From: CAISIP01 sp038326025
GTDB lineage: Bacteria > Pseudomonadota > Gammaproteobacteria > Burkholderiales > Burkholderiaceae_C
Direction: 5' to 3'
DNA length: 64,000 bases
Assembly (NCBI GenBank): GCA_038326025.1
Contig: JBBQJP010000005.1
Span: forward strand, 1 to 64,000
Part shown: in pieces, positions 53,351 through 62,244 of the stretch
Position numbering within the stretch: position 1 is the stretch's first letter
How the letters are laid out: every line of letters begins with the position of its first letter
Notes under the pieces: model-generated
Databases searched by the model: none
Told to the model about the DNA's origin: nothing
The model's input: the letters and a program-made list of their open reading frames with translations, nothing else
Program-made: the position numbers and the translations under genes

Positions 53351-53950
53351 ATGAATACATCAGTTGCTGCCAACCAGCCGCACTTCAACGACCGTGGCTT
53401 GCTGGACGCGCAGATTGCGCCGGAGTCGGAGATCCAGAAGGGCATGATGCAGGCCGATAACCAGACGTTTGCGCAGTGGCTCGAGAGCCGTGTTGCGCGG
53501 TATCCGACCCGTCGTTATGACTGGGATGCGCTCAAGTTCCAGGCTGACTACGACCCCAGGTACCGGCGCGCCCAGATGCGCTATGTCGGCACCGGCGGCA
53601 CCGGCGTGGCCAAGGACGTCAACACGGTTCCAGCAGGCCATTTCACGTTCTCGACGATGGTGATACCGGCCGGTCACATCGGGCCGTCGCATATCCACTA
53701 TGACGTGGAAGAGGTGTTCTTCGTCATGCGCGGCAAGATGAAGGTCGTGTGCGAGCGCGATGGCGAACGCTGGGAAGCCGTGCTCGGCGAGCGCGACCTG
53801 ATCTCGGTGCCACCGGGCGTCTACCGCGAAGAAGTCAACATTGGCGACGAAGACGCGCTGATGTGCGTGATGCTGGGCGCGGCCAAGCCGATCACGCCGG
53901 TGTATCCGCCCGACAGTCCGCTGACCAAGATCAAGCGCGAACAGAAGTAA
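53351..53950 (+). CDS. Cupin-domain protein
   Basis: 199 residues with one cupin barrel in the C-terminal half. The metal-binding motif 1 is GPSHIHYDVEEVFFVMRGKM (two His, one Glu) near residues 115-134, and motif 2 includes GERDLISVPPGVYRE. The N-terminal 80 residues (TFAQWLESRVARYPTRRYDW) are a distinct extension. Possible roles are ring-cleaving dioxygenase, isomerase or metabolite sensor. It is not close in wording to 3-hydroxyanthranilate dioxygenase. Confidence 0.82.
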   Translation: MNTSVAANQPHFNDRGLLDAQIAPESEIQKGMMQADNQTFAQWLESRVARYPTRRYDWDALKFQADYDPRYRRAQMRYVGTGGTGVAKDVNTVPAGHFTFSTMVIPAGHIGPSHIHYDVEEVFFVMRGKMKVVCERDGERWEAVLGERDLISVPPGVYREEVNIGDEDALMCVMLGAAKPITPVYPPDSPLTKIKREQK

Positions 53951-53963
53951 GCGCCGCGAACGG

Positions 53964-54830
53964 ATGTCCGACACCATGTCCCTGATTGAGCAGTTGTCAT
54001 CCTTCCCGAGCGAGCGCCAATCGGTCGCGGGCGCCACGGTGCAATACCGTCGCGCCCGCTCGGCCGACGCCGGCGAGGCCGTGACACATGTGCTGCTGCA
54101 TGGCATCGGTTCGGCGTCGGCGAGTTGGCTGGCGCAGTTGCAGTGCGCCAGCACAACGTTGTCGCCGGCCAGCCATGTACTGGCGTGGGACGCGCCGGGA
54201 TACGGCCAGAGCACGGCCTTGCCCATGGATGCGCCGGTGGCAGCCGACTATGCGCTGCGACTGTGGCAGTGGCTCGACGCGATGGGCGCGCAGGCGGCCG
54301 GGCCGTTGACCCTGGTCGGGCATTCACTGGGTGCCCTGATGGCGGCGTCTGCAACGGCCATGGCACCAAGCCGGGTGGAGCAACTGGTGTTGCTCGCACC
54401 GGCTCCGGGTTATGCCCGCGCCGACAGCGCGCTGCGCGACAAGAAGCTGGCCGATCGCCTGGCCAACCTGGCGACACACGGACCCGCCGGCATGGCGCAC
54501 AGGCGTGCCAGCGCCATGTTGTCGCTGGATGCCAGTGCCGATCAATTGGCGTTTGTCGAGTTTGTCATGGCGCAGATTGACCCGGCCGGTTACACCCAGG
54601 CGGCGCGCATGTTGGCCGACGGCGACCTGATGGGTGACCTGGAGACGCTGGACTGCCCGATGCGGGTGGCCAGCGGCAATGCCGACACCATCACGCCACC
54701 GGATGCATGCCAGTTGATTGCTTCACAGGTGGGTGCGCGTTATCTGTCCCTGGGTGCCGTGGGCCACAGTTGCCCGTTGCAGGCAGCCGAAGCGGTCAAT
54801 CGCCTGATCGGTCTGGAGGTGGCACCATGA
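53964..54830 (+). CDS. Alpha/beta hydrolase (meta-cleavage-product-hydrolase-like)
   Basis: 288 residues. The oxyanion region is HVLLHGIGSASASWLAQL near residues 32-49, the nucleophile elbow VGHSLGALMAA (Ser near residue 116), the acid in RVASGNADTITPPDACQ, and the His in SLGAVGHSCPLQAAEAVN. The layout matches C-C bond hydrolases of aromatic meta-cleavage pathways, though lactone or ester hydrolysis is also possible. Its stop overlaps the IclR start by ATGA. Confidence 0.88.
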   Translation: MSDTMSLIEQLSSFPSERQSVAGATVQYRRARSADAGEAVTHVLLHGIGSASASWLAQLQCASTTLSPASHVLAWDAPGYGQSTALPMDAPVAADYALRLWQWLDAMGAQAAGPLTLVGHSLGALMAASATAMAPSRVEQLVLLAPAPGYARADSALRDKKLADRLANLATHGPAGMAHRRASAMLSLDASADQLAFVEFVMAQIDPAGYTQAARMLADGDLMGDLETLDCPMRVASGNADTITPPDACQLIASQVGARYLSLGAVGHSCPLQAAEAVNRLIGLEVAP

Positions 54831-55735
54831 CCCCGCCCCCATCTGTCGGCAAGTCGGTGCCGGTCAAGGCGCGCGCGGCGCAGCCACCCCATGCTGCAAA
54901 AGCACCTGCAACACCGGTGGCCAGCGAAGACCGCTACCAGGTGCCCGCCCTGCAACGCGGCCTTCAACTGCTGGCCCAGTTCACGCGGGATGAGCGTCAA
55001 CTCACCGGCGCCGACCTGGCGCGTCGTCTGGCGCTGCCACGCGCCTCGGTGTTCCGGCTTTTGCAGACCCTTGAGCAACTCGGTTTTGTCGAGCGGGTCG
55101 GCGACAGCGCGCAGTACAAGCTGGGCATGGCGGTGTTGCGCCTGGGTTTCGAATATCTGGCGTCGATGGAGCTGACCGAACTGGGCCGGCCGATCATCGA
55201 CGACCTGGCAGTGGCCACCGGTCTGTCGGCCCATCTCGTGGTGCGCGATGGCCGCGAAGTGGTTTTTGTCGCCAAGGCGGTGGGCCGTTCCTTCATGTTC
55301 AATTCGATCCAGATCGGCGCGCGTCTGCCGGCGCATGCGACCGTGCTCGGTCGCATCCTGCTGGCCGACCTGACGCCCGACAGCCTGCGCGCCTTGTACC
55401 AAGGTGTGGCGCTCGACAGCTTCACGGCGCAGACGCCCACGACGCTTGCCGCGTTGACGCAGGCCATTGCCGACGACGCGCAGCGTGGCTACGGCATCAG
55501 CGAGGGTGGCTTTGAATCCGCGATATCGACCATCGCTGCGCCGGTTTTCGACGACCACCAGCGTGTCTCGGCCGCCGTCAGCGTGACGGTGCCGGCCCCG
55601 CAGGTCGATGCGTTATTGCGCGACGAACTGGTGGCGCAGGTGCTGGCGGCGGCGCAGCGCCTGTCGCAATGCATCAGCCACCTGCCATCCGTCAGGTCTA
55701 CCACTCCCTATTTTTCGCAGAAGCACAAGGCATGA
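54827..55735 (+). CDS. IclR-family transcriptional regulator
   Basis: 302 residues from ATG 54827. A Pro/Ala/Lys-rich N-terminal extension of about 35 residues precedes the winged helix (VPALQRGLQLLAQFTRDERQ, then LPRASVFRLLQTLEQLGF). The effector domain ends in YGISEGGFESAISTIAAPVF. The gene lies inside the operon it probably controls, with ATGA overlaps on both sides, so regulator and enzymes are made together. The palindromes at 49346-49408 are its likely targets. Confidence 0.92.
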   Translation: MTPPPSVGKSVPVKARAAQPPHAAKAPATPVASEDRYQVPALQRGLQLLAQFTRDERQLTGADLARRLALPRASVFRLLQTLEQLGFVERVGDSAQYKLGMAVLRLGFEYLASMELTELGRPIIDDLAVATGLSAHLVVRDGREVVFVAKAVGRSFMFNSIQIGARLPAHATVLGRILLADLTPDSLRALYQGVALDSFTAQTPTTLAALTQAIADDAQRGYGISEGGFESAISTIAAPVFDDHQRVSAAVSVTVPAPQVDALLRDELVAQVLAAAQRLSQCISHLPSVRSTTPYFSQKHKA

Positions 55736-57399
55736 ACAACGGCAACCCACGCATCACCGTCGGCGAACTCGCTGTACGTTTCCTGGAACTGCAAGGCACA
55801 CGTGCCGCTTTCGGGGTCATCTCCATTCACAACATGCCGATCCTGGACGCATTGCACAAGCGCCAGAAGATCCGCTTCGTGTCCGCCCGCGGCGAAGCCG
55901 GCGCCTGCAATATGGCCGACGCCTATGCGCGTGTCAGCGGCGCGCTGGGCGTGTGTATCACCAGTACCGGAACCGGCGCCGGCAATGCCGCCGGTGCGCT
56001 GGTCGAGGCACTGACCGCCGGCACGCCGATGCTGCACCTGACCGGCCAGATCGAGGCCGAGTACCTGGACCGCGACCTGGGCTTCATTCACGAGGCGCCG
56101 GCCCAGCTGGCAATGTTGCAGTCGGTCAGCAAGGCGGCGTTTCGTATCCGCAATGCCGCCACAGCACTGGCCACACTGCGCGAGGCCGTACGGCTGGCGC
56201 GCACGCCACCGTGCGGACCGGTGAGCATCGAGATTCCGATTGACGTACAGGCCAGCTTGCTGGATCTGCCGGGCGATCTGGCGCCGGTTGATATTGCGCC
56301 GCTGCTGGCCGACACCGCGCAGATCGACACACTGGCGCAAAAGCTCGGGGCAGCGCGCCGTCCGATGTTGTGGCTCGGCGGTGGTTCGCGTGGAGCGGCC
56401 GATGCGGTGGCGCGCCTGGTCGAGCTGGGCTTCGGTATCGTGACGTCGGTGCAGGGCCGCGGCATTGTGTCGGAAGATCATCCGTCGACGCTGGGTTCGT
56501 ACAACCTGCAAAAACCGGTGGAAGATTTCTACCAGACCTGCGACACCATGCTGGTGGTGGGCTCGCGCCTGCGCAGCAACGAAACCTTGCGCTACAAGCT
56601 GCATCTGCCCAGGAACCTGTACCGCATCGATGCCAATGCCCTGGTGCAGAACCGGGGCTACACCAGCGACTATTTCGTGCAGGGGGATGCGGCTGCGACC
56701 TTGTCGGCGTTGGCCGACCGGCTCGAGGGCCAGATGCAGATCGACCCCACGTTTGTCAGGGACCTGCAGGCAGCCCGCGCGTTGGCGGGGCAGCAGGTTG
56801 ATGCGGCGCTGGGCGCCTATGTGCAACTCAAGAACGCCGTGTCACGCCAGGTCGACAAACGTTGCTGGTGGGTGCGCGACATCACCTTGTCCAACAGCAT
56901 GTGGGGCAATCGCAGCCCGGTGCTGGACAACCCGCGCGGCGGCGTGCACGCGCTGGGCGGCGGTATCGGCCAGGGGCTGGCAATGGCCATCGGCACCTCG
57001 GTGGCCGACACCACCCATGCGCTCGGACGCAAGACGGTGGTGCTGGCCGGCGACGGCGGCTTCATGCTGAACCTGGGCGAGCTGGCCTGCGCGGTGCAGG
57101 AGAAGGCCGAGATGGTCGTGCTGCTGATGAACGACAGCTGCTACGGTGTGATCAAGAACATCCAGGACGACATCTATGGCAGCCGCCACTGTTATGTCGA
57201 CCTGGTCAACCCGGATTTTGCGACCTTGTGTGCCAGCTTGAAGGTTCCGCATCTGCGCCTGTCGGATCCGGCCCAGGCCGAAGCCACCTTGGAGCAGGCC
57301 TTGCAGATCCGGGGCGGCCCGGTGCTGGTCGAGGTCGACATGAAGGCCTGGGGTCCGTTCGCAGCGAAGTTCGCCGGCCCGATTCTCAAGAAAGACTGA
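55732..57399 (+). CDS. Thiamin-diphosphate enzyme (acetolactate synthase / 2-oxoacid decarboxylase family)
   Basis: 555 residues from ATG 55732 overlapping the IclR stop. The N-terminal ThDP domain has the activating Glu in FVSARGEAGACNMADAYARV near residues 44-63. The middle domain follows, and the C-terminal ThDP/Mg motif is LAGDGGFMLNLGELACAVQE with MVVLLMNDSCYGVIKN. There is no regulatory small subunit next to it, so a catabolic decarboxylase or lyase is more likely than acetolactate synthase. Substrate unknown. Confidence 0.88.
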   Translation: MNNGNPRITVGELAVRFLELQGTRAAFGVISIHNMPILDALHKRQKIRFVSARGEAGACNMADAYARVSGALGVCITSTGTGAGNAAGALVEALTAGTPMLHLTGQIEAEYLDRDLGFIHEAPAQLAMLQSVSKAAFRIRNAATALATLREAVRLARTPPCGPVSIEIPIDVQASLLDLPGDLAPVDIAPLLADTAQIDTLAQKLGAARRPMLWLGGGSRGAADAVARLVELGFGIVTSVQGRGIVSEDHPSTLGSYNLQKPVEDFYQTCDTMLVVGSRLRSNETLRYKLHLPRNLYRIDANALVQNRGYTSDYFVQGDAAATLSALADRLEGQMQIDPTFVRDLQAARALAGQQVDAALGAYVQLKNAVSRQVDKRCWWVRDITLSNSMWGNRSPVLDNPRGGVHALGGGIGQGLAMAIGTSVADTTHALGRKTVVLAGDGGFMLNLGELACAVQEKAEMVVLLMNDSCYGVIKNIQDDIYGSRHCYVDLVNPDFATLCASLKVPHLRLSDPAQAEATLEQALQIRGGPVLVEVDMKAWGPFAAKFAGPILKKD

Positions 57400-57466
57400 A
57401 AAATGCCCCCACGCTCACAATGTTCGCAGGACGTGCCTCGGCCAGAGGCCACGGCTCTTCGGCCTG

Positions 57467-57533
57467 TCCGACTCTGCACAGGCAAAGTCGGAGCCGCAGG
57501 ACTCAGCCCCGAGGGGACCGTCATTCCCCTCGG
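57467..57533. repeat. Two consecutive hairpins inside the catabolic cluster
   Basis: TCCGACT (57467-57473) pairs with AGTCGGA (57486-57492). CCGAGGGG (57509-57516) pairs perfectly with CCCCTCGG (57526-57533). They occupy the 154-base gap between the ThDP enzyme and the aspartate-dehydrogenase-like gene, the largest gap in the cluster. No U run follows, so they may be RNA-stability or REP-like elements rather than terminators. Confidence 0.6.
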
Positions 57534-57553
57534 AACGGCCGGGCGGTACTGAC

Positions 57554-58342
57554 GTGCGCGAAGTCACCCTGATCGGTTACGGCGCCATCGGGCGCGCGGT
57601 GCATGCGGGACTGCGGGGCCATGCCGGCGTGCGCATCGCGTCTGTGGTCGTACACGCGGACAGTGTGGCCGAGGTGCAGCAACTCGCCGGTGCCGGTGTG
57701 ACCGTGACGGAAACGGTGCCTTTGGACGCTACGCTGGTGCTGGAATGCGCCGGCCATGGCGCCTTGACCGACCATGTGCTGCCAGCCCTTCAGCGTGGCA
57801 TCGAGTGTGCGGTGCTGTCGGTGGGTGCCTTGTCGCAGACCGGCTTGGCCGAGCAGTTCGAAGCCGTGGCGCTACAGGGTGGCACTCAGCTGCATCTATT
57901 GCCGGGCGCCATCGGTGGTATTGACGCAATTGCAGCGGCGCGTCTGGCCGGTCTGGACGAGGTGACCTATACCGGTCGCAAGCCGCCCCAGGGCTGGCGC
58001 GGTTCCCCGGCCGAAACATTGTGCGACCTTGATAACCTGACCGAACCGGTGCTGATACTGGAGTCGAGCGCGCGCGAGGCCGCTCGGCTGTATCCGAAAA
58101 ACGCGAACGTGGCTGCAACCGTTGCGCTGGCCGGCCTGGGTCTGGATGCCACCACGGTGCGCTTGTACGCCGACCCCGGCGTGACGCAGAACGTCCACGA
58201 GATAAGCTTGCGCGGCGCCTTTGGCGAAATGCAACTCACGCTGCGCGGCAAGCCGCTGGCCGACAACCCGAAGACGTCGGCATTGACCGTGATGTCGGCG
58301 CTGCGATTCCTGAACAACCGGGTCAACCCGACCACCATCTGA
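57554..58342 (+). CDS. L-aspartate dehydrogenase-like NAD(P) oxidoreductase
   Basis: 262 residues from GTG 57554. Rossmann motif LIGYGAIGRAVHAGL at the start. The family signature GAIGGIDAIAAARLAGLDEV and YPKNANVAATVALAGLGLDA match NadX/aspartate dehydrogenase, and a conserved His follows in NVHEISLRGAFGEM. NadX normally oxidises aspartate to iminosuccinate; in this cluster it may act on a different amino or imino acid. No nadA or nadC lies nearby. A weak ribosome site and the GTG start make the start somewhat uncertain. Confidence 0.85.
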   Translation: MREVTLIGYGAIGRAVHAGLRGHAGVRIASVVVHADSVAEVQQLAGAGVTVTETVPLDATLVLECAGHGALTDHVLPALQRGIECAVLSVGALSQTGLAEQFEAVALQGGTQLHLLPGAIGGIDAIAAARLAGLDEVTYTGRKPPQGWRGSPAETLCDLDNLTEPVLILESSAREAARLYPKNANVAATVALAGLGLDATTVRLYADPGVTQNVHEISLRGAFGEMQLTLRGKPLADNPKTSALTVMSALRFLNNRVNPTTI

Positions 58343-58368
58343 GCTTGCCCAAGCACGATCCAGCGACC

Positions 58369-59844
58369 ATGAGCGACAACAAGATCCAGACCTCGATAGC
58401 CGGCCAATGGCGCGATGCCAGCGGTCCGGCGTACACCACTGAATACCCGGCCGACGGCAGCATCGTCGCGACCTTGCACGCGGCCACTGCGCAGGACGTG
58501 GACGAGGCGGTTCAGTGCGCCGAGCGCGCGCGCCAGCAATCCGCATGGGCCGGTCTCAAGCGCCATGAACGCGCCGGCATTTTGTACCGCATCGCCAGTG
58601 GCATCCGCGCGCGTGGCGAAGAACTGGCGCAACTGCAGCGGCTCGACAACGGCAAGCCGATCAGTGAAACCCGCGCCCTGGTTGCCAGCGCGGCCGGTAC
58701 CTTCCAGTTTTTCGCGTCGGCCTGCGAAACCTGGGAAGACACGATCACGCCGGCGCGTGGCGACTTCGTCACAATGAGTCTGCATGAGCCGCTGGGTGTG
58801 GTCGGTGCCATCACGCCGTGGAATTCGCCCATCGCCAGCGAGGCGCAAAAGCTGGCCCCCGCCTTGGCGGCTGGTTGCGCCGTGGTGTTCAAGCCGGCCG
58901 AGATCACGCCGCGCATGGCGATCGAACTGGCGCGTATTGCCGAGGCCGCCGGTGTGCCGCCCGGCATCATCAGCGTGTTGCCCGGCAAGGGCTCGATCGT
59001 CGGCGACGCGCTGGTCAAACATCCGCTGATAAAGCGCATTGCGTTCACCGGCGGCACCAACGTGGGTATGGGCATACAGCGCCTGGCCGCCGAAAAGCTG
59101 ATGCCGACCTCACTCGAGCTCGGCGGCAAGTCGCCCACCATCGTGTGTGCCGATGCCGACCTCGATCACGCCGTGGCCGGCGTGTTGTACGGCATCTTCA
59201 GCTCGTCCGGCGAATCCTGCATTGCCGGTTCGCGCGCCTTTGTGCATGCCAGTGTGTATGACGAATTCAAGGCGCGCCTGCTGGCCGGTGTGCAAAAACT
59301 GCGTGTCGGCGACCCGGCCAGCGAGCAGACCCAGATGGGGCCGCTGGTCAACATGGGCCACCGTGCCTCGGTCGAGCGTTATGTGCAGATCGGCCGCGAC
59401 GAAGGAGGTCGGGTGCTGTTTGGCGGAGCGCGCCCCACTGGCGAGATGTTCGACAAGGGCAGCTATTACCTGCCCACCGTGATCGAGGAGCTGACCAACA
59501 GCGCGCGCATGTGCCAGGAAGAGATTTTCGGCCCGGTGCTGGCGCTTTTGCCCTGGGATGATGAGGCCGATCTGCTGGCGCAATGCAACGACAACGTCTA
59601 TGGCCTTGCCGCCGGTATCTGGACACGTGACTACAAAACGGTCTGGCGGCTGGGCGCTGCCTTGCAGACCGGAACCGTCTGGGTCAATACCTACAAACAG
59701 TTTTCGGTCAGCACACCGTTTGGTGGCGTCAAGATGAGTGGCACCGGTCGCGAGAAGGGTCGCCTGGGCATACTCGAATACACCAGTCAGAAGAGTTACT
59801 ACTGGGGCACGAACGAGGCCCCGATCGCGTGGAGCATGGCATGA
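58369..59844 (+). CDS. NAD(P)-dependent aldehyde dehydrogenase
   Basis: 491 residues from ATG 58369. Substrate-channel motif GAITPWNSPIASEAQKLAPA, catalytic Glu in SLELGGKSPTIV near residues 249-260, and catalytic Cys in SSGESCIAGSRAFVHASV near residue 285. The pattern fits semialdehyde dehydrogenases such as those for hydroxy- or aminomuconic semialdehyde. ATGA overlap with the next gene shows coupling. Confidence 0.92.
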   Translation: MSDNKIQTSIAGQWRDASGPAYTTEYPADGSIVATLHAATAQDVDEAVQCAERARQQSAWAGLKRHERAGILYRIASGIRARGEELAQLQRLDNGKPISETRALVASAAGTFQFFASACETWEDTITPARGDFVTMSLHEPLGVVGAITPWNSPIASEAQKLAPALAAGCAVVFKPAEITPRMAIELARIAEAAGVPPGIISVLPGKGSIVGDALVKHPLIKRIAFTGGTNVGMGIQRLAAEKLMPTSLELGGKSPTIVCADADLDHAVAGVLYGIFSSSGESCIAGSRAFVHASVYDEFKARLLAGVQKLRVGDPASEQTQMGPLVNMGHRASVERYVQIGRDEGGRVLFGGARPTGEMFDKGSYYLPTVIEELTNSARMCQEEIFGPVLALLPWDDEADLLAQCNDNVYGLAAGIWTRDYKTVWRLGAALQTGTVWVNTYKQFSVSTPFGGVKMSGTGREKGRLGILEYTSQKSYYWGTNEAPIAWSMA

Positions 59845-60827
59845 AGGCAAATACAAAACACGGCAGCGCCATCGAGGGTATCGACGGCATCACCTATTCC
59901 ACCGATCGCTGGGATGACGCTCGCCGCTTCTTCGGCGACTGGGGCCTGAAGGCGGTATCCGAGGACGCAAGCTGTCAGATCTGGGAGACGCTCAATGGCG
60001 CGCAGGTGCAGGTGCGCCGACCGGACGACGCGAGCCTGCCGTCGGCCATGGAAGCGGGCCCGACGATGCGCGAAGTGGTCTGGGGCGTAACCGATACGTC
60101 GGCCCTGGAGCCGATCGCACGGGCCTTGCAGTCGGCGCCGGGTTTCGAGGACCGGCGTGCCGTGGACGGTACGCTGGTTGCGCGCGACCCGCACGGACTC
60201 GGTCTCAAGTTCCAGGTAAGCACCAAGCGCGCCATCGACGTGACCGGAGTGGCGACCAATCCCTGGGGCGATGTGCGCCGCATTGACACGCCTTCGCCGA
60301 TTTACGACCATGCCGAGCCGGTCGAGATCGGCCACGTGGTGTTCTTCACCGACAAGCTCGATGCCATGGAAGCGTTTTACGCGGCATTGGGTTTTGTCAC
60401 CTCCGACCGGTACCCGGGGCGGGGCGTATTCATGCGTTGCGCGCTTGAGGCCGGCCACCATGATCTGTTCCTGCTGGCGCTTCCTGGCAAAGGGCCGGGC
60501 CTCAACCATGTGGCGTTCACGGTGCGCGACATCCACGAGGTGTTCGGCGGCGGACTGCACATGAGCCGGCGTGGCTGGAAGACCCAGCTCGGCCCGGGCC
60601 GGCATCCGATCTCGAGTGCATTCTTCTGGTATTTCGAGAATCCCTGCGGCGGCCTGATCGAATACAACGCCGACGAAGACCACCTGACCGGGGCCTGGAC
60701 CGAGCGCAGCTTCGAACCCGGCCCGACCGTGTTCGCTGAGTGGGCGATCGATGGCGGCATCGATGGCAACACGCGGCGCCAGCCCAACGTGGCGGCCTCC
60801 GGCAAATTTTTGACTGAAAAGAAGTGA
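59841..60827 (+). CDS. Two-domain VOC / extradiol-dioxygenase-like protein
   Basis: 328 residues from ATG 59841, with two vicinal-oxygen-chelate modules. The second module carries the putative iron ligands: His in IGHVVFFTDKLDAMEAFY, His in GLNHVAFTVRDIHEVFGG, and Glu in PCGGLIEYNADEDHL. These correspond to the His-His-Glu triad of type I extradiol dioxygenases such as BphC. The first module lacks this set and looks structural. Ring cleavage is the best guess, but isomerase or glyoxalase activity is possible. Confidence 0.85.
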   Translation: MKANTKHGSAIEGIDGITYSTDRWDDARRFFGDWGLKAVSEDASCQIWETLNGAQVQVRRPDDASLPSAMEAGPTMREVVWGVTDTSALEPIARALQSAPGFEDRRAVDGTLVARDPHGLGLKFQVSTKRAIDVTGVATNPWGDVRRIDTPSPIYDHAEPVEIGHVVFFTDKLDAMEAFYAALGFVTSDRYPGRGVFMRCALEAGHHDLFLLALPGKGPGLNHVAFTVRDIHEVFGGGLHMSRRGWKTQLGPGRHPISSAFFWYFENPCGGLIEYNADEDHLTGAWTERSFEPGPTVFAEWAIDGGIDGNTRRQPNVAASGKFLTEKK

Positions 60828-60828
60828 C

Positions 60829-61851
60829 ATGAATTCCACTACCCCACGACACCGGCAATTGTTTCGCAAGGCACTGACAGGTCTGATCTTGTTGTCGGTC
60901 AGCGCGCTGGCCTTGTCGCAGACGACGAACCTCGCCACACCGACGGAGAAGTACCTGGCGCAGGAGCGTTTCAACGTGATCGCGCCGTTCCCGCCGGGCG
61001 GACCTATCGACAGTCTGGCGCGCATTTTTGCGGACGGCCTGAGCAAGAAGTACGGCCAACCGGCCGTGGTCGAGAATCTGCCCGGGGCGGCTGGCAACAT
61101 CGGCATCGACAAGGTCAAGCGCGCCAAGGGTGATGGCCGCACCCTGCTGGTGGTACCGGCCGGCAATCTGACGATCAACCCGACGCTGATGCCGAACTTC
61201 CCGTTCAACATTGAACGCGATTTCGTACCGATCACGATGCTGGCCAGGGCGCCGAACGTGCTGGTGGCGCATCCGTCGACCGGCTTCAAGACGGTAAAGG
61301 ATCTCATCGCCGCGGCCAAGGCGAAGCCGGACACCTTGTCCTATGCCTCGCCCGGCGTCGGCAGTGGCCTGCACCTGGCCGGCGAGTTGTTCAAGCACCA
61401 GGCCGGCGTGGAGATCCTGCATGTGCCGTACAAGGGCACGGGGCCGGCGCTCAACGACGTACTGGGCGGCACGGTGCCGCTGATGTTCAGCAACCTGCCC
61501 GCCACGCTTGCGTCGATCCGGGTTGGCAAACTGGTGGCGCTGGGTGTGACCGAGGCGCAGCGCAGCCCTGCCGCGCCCGACCTTCCGACGCTGGCCGAGC
61601 AAGGGGTGCCCGGCGTGGTTGTCACGTCCTGGTATGGCGTGTTGGCACCGGCGGGCACGCCACCTGCGGTGGTCGAGCAACTGGCGAAGGATGCCAAGGA
61701 GTTTTTGAACCAACCCACGGTGAGCGAATCGCTCAAGGCGCAGGGTTTGACCGAATCCGCCATGACGCCGGCCGCGTTTGCCGAATACATCCGCAACGAG
61801 ACAGCCACCTGGGCCGGCATCATCAAGGCGCGCAAGATCGTTGCCCAATAG
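60829..61851 (+). CDS. Bug/TctC-family solute-binding receptor
   Basis: 340 residues, one base after the VOC gene stop. Signal peptide with the hydrophobic core LTGLILLSVSALALSQT. Bug features are RFNVIAPFPPGGPIDSLARI, VVENLPGAAGNIGIDKVKRA and LHVPYKGTGPALNDVLGGTV. No TctA/B genes follow. It is the second uptake-type receptor of this cluster besides the ABC one, suggesting two related substrates or a sensing role. Confidence 0.93.
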   Translation: MNSTTPRHRQLFRKALTGLILLSVSALALSQTTNLATPTEKYLAQERFNVIAPFPPGGPIDSLARIFADGLSKKYGQPAVVENLPGAAGNIGIDKVKRAKGDGRTLLVVPAGNLTINPTLMPNFPFNIERDFVPITMLARAPNVLVAHPSTGFKTVKDLIAAAKAKPDTLSYASPGVGSGLHLAGELFKHQAGVEILHVPYKGTGPALNDVLGGTVPLMFSNLPATLASIRVGKLVALGVTEAQRSPAAPDLPTLAEQGVPGVVVTSWYGVLAPAGTPPAVVEQLAKDAKEFLNQPTVSESLKAQGLTESAMTPAAFAEYIRNETATWAGIIKARKIVAQ

Positions 61852-61861
61852 GAGTTGCCAC

Positions 61862-62194
61862 ATGGACCAGAGTGCACCTGCGACCACCATGCTGCTGACC
61901 GTGGTCATGAAGCACCATGCCGGCCTCACGCTGGACGATGTGCAGTCGCGCTTGAAGACCAGTGACTGGTGGAAGCGGTTCCCGCCCGAAGGGGTGCGCA
62001 TCGTGTCCTGGACCGTGGCCATGGGCCTGGGCCAGATCGTCACGCTGGAATTGCCACCGCATCTTTTGCCGGTCGTGAACCTGGAACTCGAGCGCTCCGC
62101 CTGGGGTGTGTTCGAGACCGCGTGTTATCCGAGTTATGACTTTGCGCCCGTGCGCGAACGCATTCGCGAGCGGGTCCGACAGGGCGGTCAATAA
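61862..62194 (+). CDS. Conserved hypothetical protein of the catabolic cluster
   Basis: 110 residues from ATG 61862 with GGAGTTGCC upstream. Mixed alpha/beta character: LLTVVMKHHAGLTLDDVQSR, then WWKRFPPEGVRIVSWTVAMG, LGQIVTLELPPHLLPVVNLE and CYPSYDFAP. Length and strand pattern suggest a dimeric alpha-beta-barrel-like fold, but I do not recognise a named family. It sits between the Bug receptor and a second small gene, all in one direction. Confidence 0.7.
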   Translation: MDQSAPATTMLLTVVMKHHAGLTLDDVQSRLKTSDWWKRFPPEGVRIVSWTVAMGLGQIVTLELPPHLLPVVNLELERSAWGVFETACYPSYDFAPVRERIRERVRQGGQ

Positions 62195-62244
62195 GGCCCG
62201 CTCTGTTACCGAATTCGTCATTGTTTCTTTGAAGGAGGTTTCCC

